Source: a virus. Taken from it: a DNA stretch of 64,000 nucleotides. Below are positions 51,225-59,280 of the stretch, piece after piece. The notes under the pieces are model-generated. The model had not been told where the DNA came from, ran no database searches, and was given only the letters and a program-made list of their open reading frames with translations. A program made the position numbers and the translations under genes. Numbering within the stretch: position 1 is the first letter of the stretch; each line of letters starts with the position of its first letter. The stretch is from positions 1 through 64,000 of the IMG/VR virus record IMGVR_UViG_3300010413_000015. The stretch is one strand, 5' to 3'.

Positions 51225-53102
51225 CTAGCGATAGCGCACTTCCCTTCGAGAGTCCCGAGACTCGCGGAAGAACTCGAAGGTTTTGATTATGTCGTCATCA
51301 TCCTCAACTGGAGCTGGTTTCTCAAACTCACTTGCAACCCACCGGTAGGTCCGGTTGGCTAGGCACAACATGGCCATTACCACGTCCTGGGGCCGGTCTT
51401 TGGGCAGCTTCAGCTTGAACTCCGCCATCTCCAGTTCCATCATGGCAATCCCTGGCGCATGGAACATGCACCCATAGCGGTTACTACCACGTAGCATCCT
51501 CTGTAGCTTCATGACCTCCGTTGCCACATCAGATCCCATGTTCAGGGGAAACACGAACAGGTCGTCGGGCCAGACTACTGTATGTACGTGTTTCTGCGTT
51601 CCACCAGACTCTACAGCGAAATCGCCTTCCAGCATAGGGTACTTCGACAGAGCATCTTTCGCGGCCGCAATCCAGGGGTCAATGGACCCATGCTGTCCCG
51701 GAATGTTCCCCGTGCGGAAGTACACGATTTCAAAGGGAGGGCCTAGGTCAATTCGCGCCCCAACAATCACCCACTTGTTGCGGTCGGGAATTTTCCCTGC
51801 CCCCGGGTCAGACCCAAAAGCGTAGACCCCGCCAGGCTCGGCCGGTTTTTCGTAGTGCCACAGACCCCAATCCGGGTGCGTTTCGTATACGAAACCTGGC
51901 TCTTCGTTTTCTACCGCCTCTACAGCCAGCTCATCAAGCTGGCCAACAAACAGGTCTTCCAGATAGGGGAATACGTCTCCGGAGGCTGCAGGCTTGACCG
52001 CCTCCAACTCCACGGCCAGGGCGTTCGGGTCGGTAAACTGTTGGGACCAGAAGGCGATCTGGCCAGAGGTCAGGTATAGGTTCATGGTGCTGGTCCACCG
52101 TGCCGACCACCGCAGGGTGGGGTCTGCCTTACCCTTTTCCCACCGGTTCCACCAGGCCAGATGGTAAGGAGCATTCCCAATCATGGTCAACTCCGTCCGC
52201 TTGGCCAGGTTCTCTCCTTCTACCCAGCGCTCGAGCTTCTCCTGCATCATCTTGCGTTTGAAGGGGTTCATTTCCCATTCAATGTCACGGACACGACGGG
52301 CATACTCCTCCTTCAGTTCAGGATGCGAGTTGAGGATGTACTCATTCACGCCTCGGGCCGTTCCCGTTAGCACGCCCACGTACCAATCTGTGACAAAGAG
52401 CCGGAATCCTTCATCTACACTGACCAGGCCCACCCGCTCCCCACGAACACGCTCAAGGTTCTCGCCAATGGTTCGGAACAGCCAGCGAGTACCCGGGTCG
52501 TGCTCATTCCAGGAGTGAAGAAAGACTTCAGGCAGGGGGTTGGTATGGTAGTCTTTGACAAACAGGTCCCAAAACTTCCCTACACGAGCCTGCTTCAGGA
52601 GGAAATAGTACACGAGCTTGGCCTGGTCCAGAGTGGGTCCTACGTGCAACCAATCATGACCAGGCCACAGCACGCTTCTTAGCGCCTTGGAGACCCCAAC
52701 GGTCTCTGACTTTCCACAACCACGTCCCCCCATGACCATCTGGTCTCGAATTGGGCAGTAGTGCAGTTCTGCCTGATACCGCTGGAACTCCCAGCCAAAC
52801 AACCAGCGCGAGACCAGGTTCACATGCAGGATACTGTCAATGTGCTTCACCTGCACGTCGCAGTCTGGACAGATGGGCACTAGACCTACGCCGGCTGGGT
52901 CATACTCAGCCGAGTACATCTGCCCACAGCTTCGACACTCATATCGCTCAATGCGCGGCAGGTGGTTGGGCCAGTCTTCCCTGTATTTCTTCCATCCATA
53001 CAGAAGAAACTGCTCTCCCCGTGCCGCAATCTTGATGAGCTCGATTTCGTCCTCGGTCAGGCGGTCATCCACATATGCCTGGACCGGCTCTCGTTTGGCC
53101 AC
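51225..53102 (-). CDS. terL: Terminase large subunit (TerL)
   Basis: The 625-residue packaging motor has a zinc ribbon at 54-82 (CRSC...CPDC), Walker A GGRGCGKSE at about 123, Walker B LVSVDEG at about 226, and motif TMIGNAPYH as coupling motif region. The nuclease carboxylates are FGSDPGAGK (about 432), DFAVESGGT (about 497) and PQDVVMAM near the C-terminus. It cleaves concatemers and translocates DNA into the prohead. The small subunit gene is about 5 kb away, on the same strand but separated by GH-like and plus-strand genes. The stop overlaps the next gene's neighbours by 1 base. Confidence 0.9.
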   Translation of the reverse strand: MAKREPVQAYVDDRLTEDEIELIKIAARGEQFLLYGWKKYREDWPNHLPRIERYECRSCGQMYSAEYDPAGVGLVPICPDCDVQVKHIDSILHVNLVSRWLFGWEFQRYQAELHYCPIRDQMVMGGRGCGKSETVGVSKALRSVLWPGHDWLHVGPTLDQAKLVYYFLLKQARVGKFWDLFVKDYHTNPLPEVFLHSWNEHDPGTRWLFRTIGENLERVRGERVGLVSVDEGFRLFVTDWYVGVLTGTARGVNEYILNSHPELKEEYARRVRDIEWEMNPFKRKMMQEKLERWVEGENLAKRTELTMIGNAPYHLAWWNRWEKGKADPTLRWSARWTSTMNLYLTSGQIAFWSQQFTDPNALAVELEAVKPAASGDVFPYLEDLFVGQLDELAVEAVENEEPGFVYETHPDWGLWHYEKPAEPGGVYAFGSDPGAGKIPDRNKWVIVGARIDLGPPFEIVYFRTGNIPGQHGSIDPWIAAAKDALSKYPMLEGDFAVESGGTQKHVHTVVWPDDLFVFPLNMGSDVATEVMKLQRMLRGSNRYGCMFHAPGIAMMELEMAEFKLKLPKDRPQDVVMAMLCLANRTYRWVASEFEKPAPVEDDDDIIKTFEFFRESRDSRREVRYR

Positions 53103-53359
53103 TACTTCTTCCTTTTCCCTGCTGTGCGAGGGGCCCAGCGTGTGTCCAGCCCCTCCTTCCAGGTCTCTTCGTCCATCCAGTGAGGTTGAAACAGCGGCTC
53201 ACTCTCTGACCAGGTGCAGGAAAGGCAGGCACCTGCCCAGGTGCCGGACTCACTCCCGCAGTTAGGGCAGGTGACAAACCCCTGGTCGTTGGTGAAGAAC
53301 TTAGGCTTGGCTCTCTTTTTTTCCGACGGAAACCCTAGAGTCATACAGAAACGCTCCAC
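53102..53359 (-). CDS. Zinc-ribbon protein next to TerL (85 residues)
   Basis: CPNCGSESGTWAGACLSC forms a four-cysteine ribbon at about 31-48. Basic C-terminal tail. Begins ERFCMTLGFPSEKKR, with FPSEK from palindrome copy 9; ATG 53344 is an alternative start. One-base overlap with terL suggests a packaging accessory. Confidence 0.65.
   Translation of the reverse strand: MERFCMTLGFPSEKKRAKPKFFTNDQGFVTCPNCGSESGTWAGACLSCTWSESEPLFQPHWMDEETWKEGLDTRWAPRTAGKRKK
53320..53332. repeat. Dispersed palindrome TTTCCGACGGAAA, copy 9
   Basis: Perfect palindrome, central A, in the first codons of the zinc-ribbon gene (FPSEK). Confidence 0.95.
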
Positions 53360-53419
53360 TCATATCGTCTGCCCACACTACCGCCTTCTGTCATTCCCCC
53401 GCCCTCCCTGAACGATATG

Positions 53420-54628
53420 CTACCGCACAATCCTGCGGAGCTGCTTCACTTGTGTCTTTACCCCGCCCCACAGCATGCTCGTTTGACTCGGGGCAGGCTC
53501 ATCGGGTGGGGGGTTATTCTGCAGAATACGAATCACAGGCATTTCCAGCCAGTAGCTAGGCCCCCCGTGCCGCCAGGAGCCTGTTGCCCAGGAGTCCCCA
53601 TCCCAGGCACCGGACCCCCCACCACAACTATCCAGGCCTAGCCAGAATCCATACCACCGTACCGGGGTGGAGATGCGATTCACTACATGCTCTGTCCATA
53701 CAGCCACTGTGTCCGGCGTGGGCCTAAGAAACCGCAAATCACGATTTTCGCCAGACCCCGCAACGGCACCAGGGGTCCAGCCCCCCTCTGTCATACAGAG
53801 GTACAGCACCTTCCCGAAGTGCCTCTGCATGTAGAATGCCACTCGCTCCCAACCCCGCCAGCAGGTATCGTCTACAATGGCTGTCAGGCCCGGCTGCTTC
53901 CCGGCCTTGCGTGCTGCATTCACCATTTCAAGGGGAACATCATTGAGCCCCCGGTCACTGAGGAAGGGACCAAACCATTGCTCGATATCCTTCTCAGTCA
54001 GAAGGGGACTTCCTAGCTGTGTTACTGAATCATAGGGGAAATCAGGGGGGCGGTTCAGGCCGTACCAGTGACCGGCAAAGCCCATCCAGCCGGCCTCCCA
54101 GTGATGCCACACGGGCTCGATGCTCGGGAAGAAGTCATAGGGCCAGCTTGGCCCATCGGCAAACAACGCAACCCCGCCTTCGGATACCACGCCCGACCCA
54201 TGCTTCATGTAGTAATCTAGGTACCGGAGGTCCCAGTCCTTAGGAGTACCGTCTCCTGCCCATTCCCGGCCGTCACCGGGCTCATTCCCGATTAGGACCA
54301 GGGGGGTCAGACCATAGGCGGCGAACTGGCGGACCAGCTCTCTCACATGGTCCATTACGGGCCAGCCGCGATTGAGGAGTACCTTGAACCGCACTACGGG
54401 GACAATACCATTGTCCAAGAACAACTGCACCACACTCCGGCCCCCAAGAGCATCCATGGGCCGGGTGACAGAATCTCCCTCTGCCAGGAGAATCACGTAC
54501 CCGATTCGCATGTTCTTCAGGAGCTCAATCCAGTACTCCCACTTCTCTACCCATACGTCATGGTACCCAAAGGGCAGCCAGTGCAGCCCCCTGTTTGTGG
54601 TGTGGTCAAACGAGGTCTTTGGCTCCAT
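53420..54628 (-). CDS. Clan GH-A-like glycoside hydrolase, member 1 (402 residues)
   Basis: ATG 54628 overlaps the stop of the second hydrolase (TAATG). TIM-barrel features: LLAEGDS near the start, PLVLIGNEPG at about 114 (NEP, acid/base), and CMTEGGW at about 280 (candidate nucleophile). The paired NEP and TEGG motifs at the ends of strands 4 and 7 are the clan GH-A pattern. No signal peptide, so export via holin or presence in the virion is needed. Substrate unknown; could cut capsule or cell-wall glycan. Confidence 0.65.
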   Translation of the reverse strand: MEPKTSFDHTTNRGLHWLPFGYHDVWVEKWEYWIELLKNMRIGYVILLAEGDSVTRPMDALGGRSVVQLFLDNGIVPVVRFKVLLNRGWPVMDHVRELVRQFAAYGLTPLVLIGNEPGDGREWAGDGTPKDWDLRYLDYYMKHGSGVVSEGGVALFADGPSWPYDFFPSIEPVWHHWEAGWMGFAGHWYGLNRPPDFPYDSVTQLGSPLLTEKDIEQWFGPFLSDRGLNDVPLEMVNAARKAGKQPGLTAIVDDTCWRGWERVAFYMQRHFGKVLYLCMTEGGWTPGAVAGSGENRDLRFLRPTPDTVAVWTEHVVNRISTPVRWYGFWLGLDSCGGGSGAWDGDSWATGSWRHGGPSYWLEMPVIRILQNNPPPDEPAPSQTSMLWGGVKTQVKQLRRIVR

Positions 54629-55536
54629 TAGGGCACCGTCCCCGTGCGGATGGCATACGCATAGACCTCCGCATCTGCCTCGTAGATGCCATAGGTGTCC
54701 CACTCCCAACCAGGGGAAGCTGTGTACAAGTAGATGGCTTCCACCGATGGAGATTTCTGGCATTCCCATTGGTAGCCCAGGAGCTGGCGGACATACTGCT
54801 TGGGGTCCTTATCAACTACACGCCAGCCTCCCCGAGGGCCCACGAGTAACCGGTCAATCCCGGCCTCTGTGATGTGCAGCCGTGGTAGCTCGTACTCTGG
54901 CCATGCAGGTGCCAATGCCCTGATAATCCTCCGGTGGCGCAACGTCAGATGGGTTTCCAGACGCACAGCCCCTATCGCCGGGTCTAGCTTCGTCGTGAGA
55001 ACTGTGGGCCAGTTGTACTCGTGCATCGACCAGATGCCCTTGTACTTCAGGAGCGCTGCAATCCCCTGGCCGAAGAGCTCTGGAACATGCTCCGGCTCTG
55101 GATGGCCTACCCCAAAGCAGTACCCACAGGACCGGATGCCAAACTCCTCGTACAGGAGGCGCGTATACTCTGCCGTGAAGTAGTCCAGGGCCTGGCGCCC
55201 AGCCCGGTCCTTCAGGATGAGCGCATTCGAGGGCTCGTTCATGTGCTCCACATAGAACCTGGGCTTGGACAACCATGGGCGCTTCTGTAGCTCTCCACGA
55301 ACCCGGTCCAGGCGAGGCTTGGCCCCCGCCTTCCCCATGAGCACTTCCCGCTTTGCCGTCCCCTCGTCCTCAAAGAACCGGACAATCCAATTGAGACTGG
55401 GGAAGTCGTAGGCAAATGGCTCCTGGTCCCCAGGGTCCATGCACTTCATCCACCGCACGCCCGAAAGTGCAATGAATGCCTTGATCCAATGAGGCATCCC
55501 CAACTGAATGTGCAACGTCAGGAGCGAGTCCGTCAT
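54628..55536 (-). CDS. Clan GH-A-like glycoside hydrolase, member 2 (302 residues)
   Basis: Has FYVEHMNEPSN at about 98 (NEP) and RLHITEAGID at about 222 (E as nucleophile), the same GH-A arrangement as the downstream gene, with little sequence identity between the two. The C-terminus (YLYTASPGWEWDTYGIYEAD) is typical of barrel closing strands. Coupled to its neighbours by 4-base and 1-base overlaps. Confidence 0.65.
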   Translation of the reverse strand: MTDSLLTLHIQLGMPHWIKAFIALSGVRWMKCMDPGDQEPFAYDFPSLNWIVRFFEDEGTAKREVLMGKAGAKPRLDRVRGELQKRPWLSKPRFYVEHMNEPSNALILKDRAGRQALDYFTAEYTRLLYEEFGIRSCGYCFGVGHPEPEHVPELFGQGIAALLKYKGIWSMHEYNWPTVLTTKLDPAIGAVRLETHLTLRHRRIIRALAPAWPEYELPRLHITEAGIDRLLVGPRGGWRVVDKDPKQYVRQLLGYQWECQKSPSVEAIYLYTASPGWEWDTYGIYEADAEVYAYAIRTGTVP

Positions 55537-56189
55537 GCTGTATTCTCCTCGATAGCCGTGAGGAGCGCGATAATCTTGTTCAGCTTCCTCAACACCTTGA
55601 GCTGGAAGTCTGGGTCCGGGACAGGGTCCGTCTCTTCAGCCAGCGCTTCAACTTCCTCAAACTCTACGTCGAAATGGTCGTGGTTCGTCCCTACTATCAT
55701 GCCTAACCCCCGTATCACGTCAGAATGTGTTTCGTGCCCGTAGGCCCACATGCCGTGAGGCCCTCTCTCACCTTTTGCAGGGTCGTAGTACGCACCCCGC
55801 CCCATGTCGCCCGTGACAGTGCCATCATTCTTGGTTACGAGCTCTACCGCCCGACCTGGCACCATGCCTGTGACAAGCCCATCCGCAGGCCCTGCCCAAA
55901 TGTCAATCGGTGCATCTGGCCAGTACCAGGCCACTCTCGTCAACGGCCGGTTGCCATACTTGTCCGACATCGTCACCTGAATACTGGAATTGGTGTCCAC
56001 CCTCTCCACCAAACGCACAATCCGCCAGACCTTCGTCCCCTCAGGTACAACCGGCCGGTATATCTGGTACGGCCCGTACTTGGCTAGCAAGTATACCTCA
56101 TCCCTCGTATTCCCATTCGCATCCACAACCTCAATGGTCATAGTGCTGCCATCTCCTTTCTTGAAGCCGTACGGCACCCTCGTCTCCAC
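55533..56189 (-). CDS. Beta-rich accessory of the GH-like pair (218 residues)
   Basis: GTG 56189 (complement) has GGAGGTG before it and is the first gene after the 56219-56247 promoter. Segments RVAWYWPDAPI, GMGRGAYYDPAKGERGPHGMWAYG and GLGMIVGTNHDHFDVEF are like modules found beside glycoside hydrolases. A C-terminal coiled coil (LKVLRKLNKIIALLTAIEEN) may trimerise. Likely carbohydrate binding; inferred from context. Confidence 0.6.
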   Translation of the reverse strand: METRVPYGFKKGDGSTMTIEVVDANGNTRDEVYLLAKYGPYQIYRPVVPEGTKVWRIVRLVERVDTNSSIQVTMSDKYGNRPLTRVAWYWPDAPIDIWAGPADGLVTGMVPGRAVELVTKNDGTVTGDMGRGAYYDPAKGERGPHGMWAYGHETHSDVIRGLGMIVGTNHDHFDVEFEEVEALAEETDPVPDPDFQLKVLRKLNKIIALLTAIEENTA

Positions 56190-56218
56190 TTACACCTCCA
56201 AGATTCCCAGATGGGGTC

Positions 56219-56247
56219 ATTCTACCACGATTGGGGTTATTCGTCAA
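56219..56247 (-). promoter_or_regulatory. Minus-strand promoter of the late operon
   Basis: On the complement TTGACG (56247-56242), 17-bp spacer, TAGAAT (56224-56219) inside GTGGTAGAAT. It heads the whole minus-strand series towards TerL and the structural genes. Confidence 0.85.
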
Positions 56248-56313
56248 TGCAACCATAGATGCGTAGACGTAGACAATGCCTGTGCCTGCCTGCAGTTGCG
56301 GGAGTGCGCATCG

Positions 56314-56356
56314 CTTGACACTCCATCATAGGGGGAGTACTTGATGGAGTGTCAAG
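56314..56356. repeat. 15-bp perfect inverted repeat
   Basis: CTTGACACTCCATCA (56314-56328) and TGATGGAGTGTCAAG (56342-56356), 13-base spacer. Each arm carries a TTGACA box pointing inward. It may be a regulator site for the divergent region or paired promoters. Confidence 0.75.
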
Positions 56357-56506
56357 TTATGCGCTCGCACATTGAGAGGGGGGTCACACTTTGGAAAGCC
56401 GTATTAGTAGTATAGGGTGAGTCCGGGACTGTTGCTTGGGGGGGGATACCCCCCCCTCCGCACCCCTATCCCGGGCTTAAATCTTTCCCTATACCAGGAG
56501 GCAGCG

Positions 56507-56851
56507 ATGGCCAGAATCGAGGGCCATGCGCGGGGCAAGCTCGCAGAGCTGCAGCTCCGACGGTGCGTCTCCCCACAGGTTGCCAGTGACCTGGAGAAAT
56601 ACCTCCACCGACTGGTGACCCACAGTGATACAGCCATTGTCGTGCAGTTGGACGAGGCTGTATCAGATCAGACTAGGGACGCCTGGTCCGAGCAAGACCT
56701 CTTGGTTGCAGTGGTACGCCGGGGCACGGTGTATACCGTGTTCTTGAGCCGCTGTGACTATGGGGACCCCACCAGGGCGTGGGCCATTGGCAAGTTCAGG
56801 GTGGCACGCGCCATAATTCTTGGAAAGGAGGTGCTCGATGGATTGTCCTAA
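56507..56851 (+). CDS. Hypothetical 114-residue protein
   Basis: CAGGAGG precedes the ATG. Alpha-beta protein (QLRRCVSPQVASDLEKYLHRL; VVAVVRRGTVYTVFLSR). First gene of the right plus-strand arm. No family recognised. Overlaps the next gene by 14 bases. Confidence 0.65.
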   Translation: MARIEGHARGKLAELQLRRCVSPQVASDLEKYLHRLVTHSDTAIVVQLDEAVSDQTRDAWSEQDLLVAVVRRGTVYTVFLSRCDYGDPTRAWAIGKFRVARAIILGKEVLDGLS

Positions 56852-57161
56852 CCTTGAGCACAGACTTGGGTACTGGGTGAACAACCCGGCCACCCTCGCA
56901 GTACAGGTCCTGCCTGACAGCAGGGCCACCTTCCCTATGGTGCAGGTCCTCTTCCGTACAGAGCCATGGCCTGGCTTCACGGAAGAGCGCCTGACCAAGG
57001 TGCACGACAGTGTGGTGGAAGCACGCGCCACACTGCAGGCCCTTGGATGGGCCGTGGCCAGGGTAGGCGTGTATGATGTCTATACACCCACCGAGCCCAC
57101 ACCCTCCTGGCTGAAGGGCATGGAGGATGCCTACGAGAACAGGGAGCATCCCTGGTTCTAG
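56838..57161 (+). CDS. Hypothetical 107-residue protein
   Basis: ATG 56838 has AGGAGG before it. Mixed fold with a conserved-looking LQALGWAVARVGVYDVY strand. No family recognised. Followed by the first copy of the 13-base motif at 57171. Confidence 0.65.
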   Translation: MDCPNLEHRLGYWVNNPATLAVQVLPDSRATFPMVQVLFRTEPWPGFTEERLTKVHDSVVEARATLQALGWAVARVGVYDVYTPTEPTPSWLKGMEDAYENREHPWF

Positions 57162-57170
57162 CATCCTCCC

Positions 57171-57183
57171 TACAACTGAATAC
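57171..57183 (+). repeat. Right-arm motif TACAACTGAATAC, copy 1
   Basis: Ten bases after a stop codon; followed by a stem (CACGCATG/CATGCGTG, 57199-57225) whose loop holds CCTTAATTGC. Confidence 0.6.
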
Positions 57184-57302
57184 CTCGCAGAGGGCACGCA
57201 TGCGCCTTAATTGCCATGCGTGTAATGCGCCAGCGCCAGTCCCAAGCCTGGGCACAGTACCCTTCAGAGGACAAGAGCCTCAGGGGTGCGGAAAGGGCCA
57301 CC

Positions 57303-57698
57303 ATGAACAAGACAGTTCATGCGGACCTGAAGAATCTGAACGCCGGCAAGATCATTGAGGCATACCGCACGGTGTGCAAGAATGACTCTTTCACAGACCA
57401 TGCTGTGGTGTGGTCTGTGGCGGCCAGCCTTGTGCGGTACGCAAAGGCCGGCAGCCCCGACATCAGCCTCTACTACCAGTCGGTTGCTCAGTACAGGGCA
57501 GCAGAGGGTAGGAACCAGGCAGAGGTTGCAGTGGCAGTGCGTTGGTCCCAGTGGCTTACTCAGCACATGGACAGGAATGACTGCCCTCGCACTATCCAAG
57601 CCCAAGAGATTCTAGTCTCTAGAGTTTGGATGGGCCTACAAGTACAGCGCAATCCTGAGCTGTACCAAGAAGCCCTAGACCGCATCTACCCAATGTAG
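57303..57698 (+). CDS. Hypothetical 131-residue protein
   Basis: ATG 57303 after AAAGGG. Helical (ADLKNLNAGKIIEAYRTVCK; WSQWLTQHMDRND). No family recognised. Last plus-strand gene before the convergent small terminase. Confidence 0.65.
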   Translation: MNKTVHADLKNLNAGKIIEAYRTVCKNDSFTDHAVVWSVAASLVRYAKAGSPDISLYYQSVAQYRAAEGRNQAEVAVAVRWSQWLTQHMDRNDCPRTIQAQEILVSRVWMGLQVQRNPELYQEALDRIYPM

Positions 57699-57706
57699 TA
57701 GATGCG

Positions 57707-57719
57707 TACAACTGAATAA
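57707..57719 (+). repeat. Right-arm motif TACAACTGAATAA, copy 2
   Basis: Nine bases after a stop codon, followed by ACTG-tgccctaattgc-CAGT, whose loop matches that of copy 1 while the stem differs. Confidence 0.6.
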
Positions 57720-58033
57720 TTCCCTACTGTGCCCTAATTGCCAGTGGGGTGAAACCAGCGTATAACACACCCAGAGTCAAGTCCCGAGGGGTGGGCCCAG
57801 TACTGGGCAGGGCTGGAGGGCAGGCCGGCAGCAGCAGACAGGTGGCTGCCGGCGATCTTGGGAATCCCCGAATGGGGTAATATTTCCAACCCAAATCCTG
57901 TTCCCAAGCTATGGGCTATGGCCTAACCGGTAACAAGTGAGGCCCCGGGCACGCAGCTTACCTTACCCCTGAACTATGTGCCCGGGGGTACCGCTGTTTC
58001 TATGCTGGCGAGGCTTCCAGGAGTAGGCAAGAT

Positions 58034-58046
58034 TTTCCGACGGAAA
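58034..58046. repeat. Dispersed palindrome TTTCCGACGGAAA, copy 10
   Basis: Perfect palindrome, central A, intergenic, about 20 bases beyond the small terminase stop. Confidence 0.95.
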
Positions 58047-58066
58047 CCTTCTGGAGAGTGGGGGGA

Positions 58067-58594
58067 TTACTGGACATTGACGACAATCTCCCCATCCTCT
58101 ACCTCTATCTCCTGAGTGACTTGGCGCAACTTCAGGCGTTTCCCCTGATGCCCCATGACCGCATCAATAATCCGACGAGCATCAGAACTCCCCCCCACCC
58201 CGCTAGACTGACTATCTCGTTCTAGGTCCATCTTCACATCACGGAGAAACCTCGCCGCCTGAACCGCTTCCTTACTATCGCCAGACGTGGCGATATTCGA
58301 CATGTTCACAAGGACCCGTACCCACCAGGTAGATAGGACCTCCGATGCTATCGCATCAAGGCCACGCATTTCGGAAAGAATTGCCTCCTGGATAAGAGGG
58401 TTCTTGATGCTGTCATAGAACACCTGGCGAGAGACATTCGCCTTCTCGCAGGCTGCCTTGATGTTCGTTGCCCCCTCCTGAAAGGCAGCACGCACCGCTA
58501 AGACACGGTCCCAGTCACGTTGGTCCTTTGGAGTGAGCAGGACGGTCTCCTTCTCTACTGCCTCTGCTGGGATGATTTCCACACTCTTGTTCAT
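58067..58594 (-). CDS. terS: Terminase small subunit-like protein (175 residues)
   Basis: N-terminal helix-turn-helix (LAVRAAFQEGATNIKAACEKANVSRQVFYDSIKNP, about 28-65) followed by helices and an acidic beta tail (EIEVEDGEIVVNV). This is the DNA-binding plus oligomerisation plan of small terminases, which recognise pac/cos and recruit TerL. It has its own promoter with an operator-like palindrome. It stands apart from terL and convergent to the plus-strand genes. A transcription regulator is the main alternative. Confidence 0.6.
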   Translation of the reverse strand: MNKSVEIIPAEAVEKETVLLTPKDQRDWDRVLAVRAAFQEGATNIKAACEKANVSRQVFYDSIKNPLIQEAILSEMRGLDAIASEVLSTWWVRVLVNMSNIATSGDSKEAVQAARFLRDVKMDLERDSQSSGVGGSSDARRIIDAVMGHQGKRLKLRQVTQEIEVEDGEIVVNVQ

Positions 58595-58612
58595 AGTTCA
58601 GCCCTTTGTCAG

Positions 58613-58633
58613 TTAGTGTCACCGTGACGCTAA
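58613..58633. promoter_or_regulatory. Operator-like inverted repeat at the terS promoter
   Basis: TTAGTGTCAC-C-GTGACGCTAA: 9 of 10 positions symmetric. It touches the -10 box and covers the expected transcription start, the place of a repressor site. Confidence 0.7.
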
Positions 58634-58661
58634 GTATAGCACAGGGGGCGAGCCAGGGCAA
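58633..58661 (-). promoter_or_regulatory. Minus-strand promoter of the small terminase gene
   Basis: On the complement TTGCCC (58661-58656), 17-bp spacer, TATACT (58638-58633). Confidence 0.75.
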
Positions 58662-58685
58662 GTTGCCCTAGAAAGGAAATATCCA

Positions 58686-58979
58686 ATGTCTGACGCCATT
58701 GAGCGCAATATCATCATGAGGGCTCGTGGTCTCATCCCGATGATAGCCGTCACCCTGAGCGGCATGGTGGGATATTCGGCATCCTCCTATCGGCCTGACC
58801 GGTTGCGCTATGACTCTTACGAAAGTGTGGTTTGGGGCAACCTCTACGCGCAGAGCGTGTACATTTGCCAGATGACCATTAGCCCCGATTCCATCAAGCT
58901 GTTTGACTTCCGTAAAAGCCTGGGGATTGACTCTCCTATCGTCATCCCCATAAAGGAGTCGTGCAATGGAATGGAATAG
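58686..58979 (+). CDS. Hypothetical 97-residue protein
   Basis: AAAGGAAA precedes the ATG by about seven bases. Diverges from the small terminase gene; no clear plus-strand promoter. Alpha-beta composition (VVWGNLYAQSVYICQM). Overlaps the next gene by 14 bases. No family recognised. Confidence 0.65.
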   Translation: MSDAIERNIIMRARGLIPMIAVTLSGMVGYSASSYRPDRLRYDSYESVVWGNLYAQSVYICQMTISPDSIKLFDFRKSLGIDSPIVIPIKESCNGME

Positions 58980-59211
58980 TGGTCGGGAGTGTTGGGAGTC
59001 CAAGACCCATCCGCCCTACATATCGGTGTACTTGAGCATAGGGGGGTGGAAGCCTCAGTTGCTTGTGTGGGTCAGCTACAGCAACTCAAGCCTGGAGACG
59101 CCCGGCCACTATGAGCCCTGGCAGACGGGCTGGGGCTGCAACACGAGGGAGTCCGCCATTTCCCAGGGCAAGGATTGGGCAGAGGCAGAGGAACTCGAGT
59201 TCCGCGAGTAG
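58966..59211 (+). CDS. Hypothetical Trp-rich 81-residue protein
   Basis: AAAGGAG precedes the ATG. Seven tryptophans and an acidic helical end (DWAEAEELEFRE). No family recognised. Followed by palindrome copy 11. Confidence 0.65.
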   Translation: MEWNSGRECWESKTHPPYISVYLSIGGWKPQLLVWVSYSNSSLETPGHYEPWQTGWGCNTRESAISQGKDWAEAEELEFRE

Positions 59212-59236
59212 TCCCTGCCATCTCGCCGTAGAGGAA

Positions 59237-59249
59237 TTTCCGACGGAAA
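59237..59249. repeat. Dispersed palindrome TTTCCGACGGAAA, copy 11
   Basis: Perfect palindrome, central A, intergenic between two plus-strand genes, about 25 bases before the ribosome site of the next. Confidence 0.95.
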
Positions 59250-59280
59250 CTGAGAGGGGTCATTCCCCCAAGGAGGGAAG

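Larger units (their letters stand above)
56190..56506. other. Divergent intergenic region
   Basis: Contains the minus-strand promoter (56219-56247), the 15-bp inverted repeat (56314-56356), and an AT/G-rich stretch with TATAGG (about 56412) before the plus-strand gene at 56507, whose promoter is not clear. No gene seen. Confidence 0.7.
57699..58066. other. Hairpin-rich noncoding region between convergent genes
   Basis: No gene seen in 368 bp. Contains the motif copy at 57707-57719; palindrome GCCCAGTACTGGGC (57795-57808); stem GCCGGCAGC/GCTGCCGGC (57824-57853); CCCC-GAAT-GGGG within TTGGG/CCCAA (about 57859-57892); CCCCGGGCAC/GTGCCCGGGG with a 25-base loop (57943-57987); and palindrome copy 10. 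Could be a bidirectional terminator zone, a packaging site close to the small terminase gene, or a structured RNA. Confidence 0.55.
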
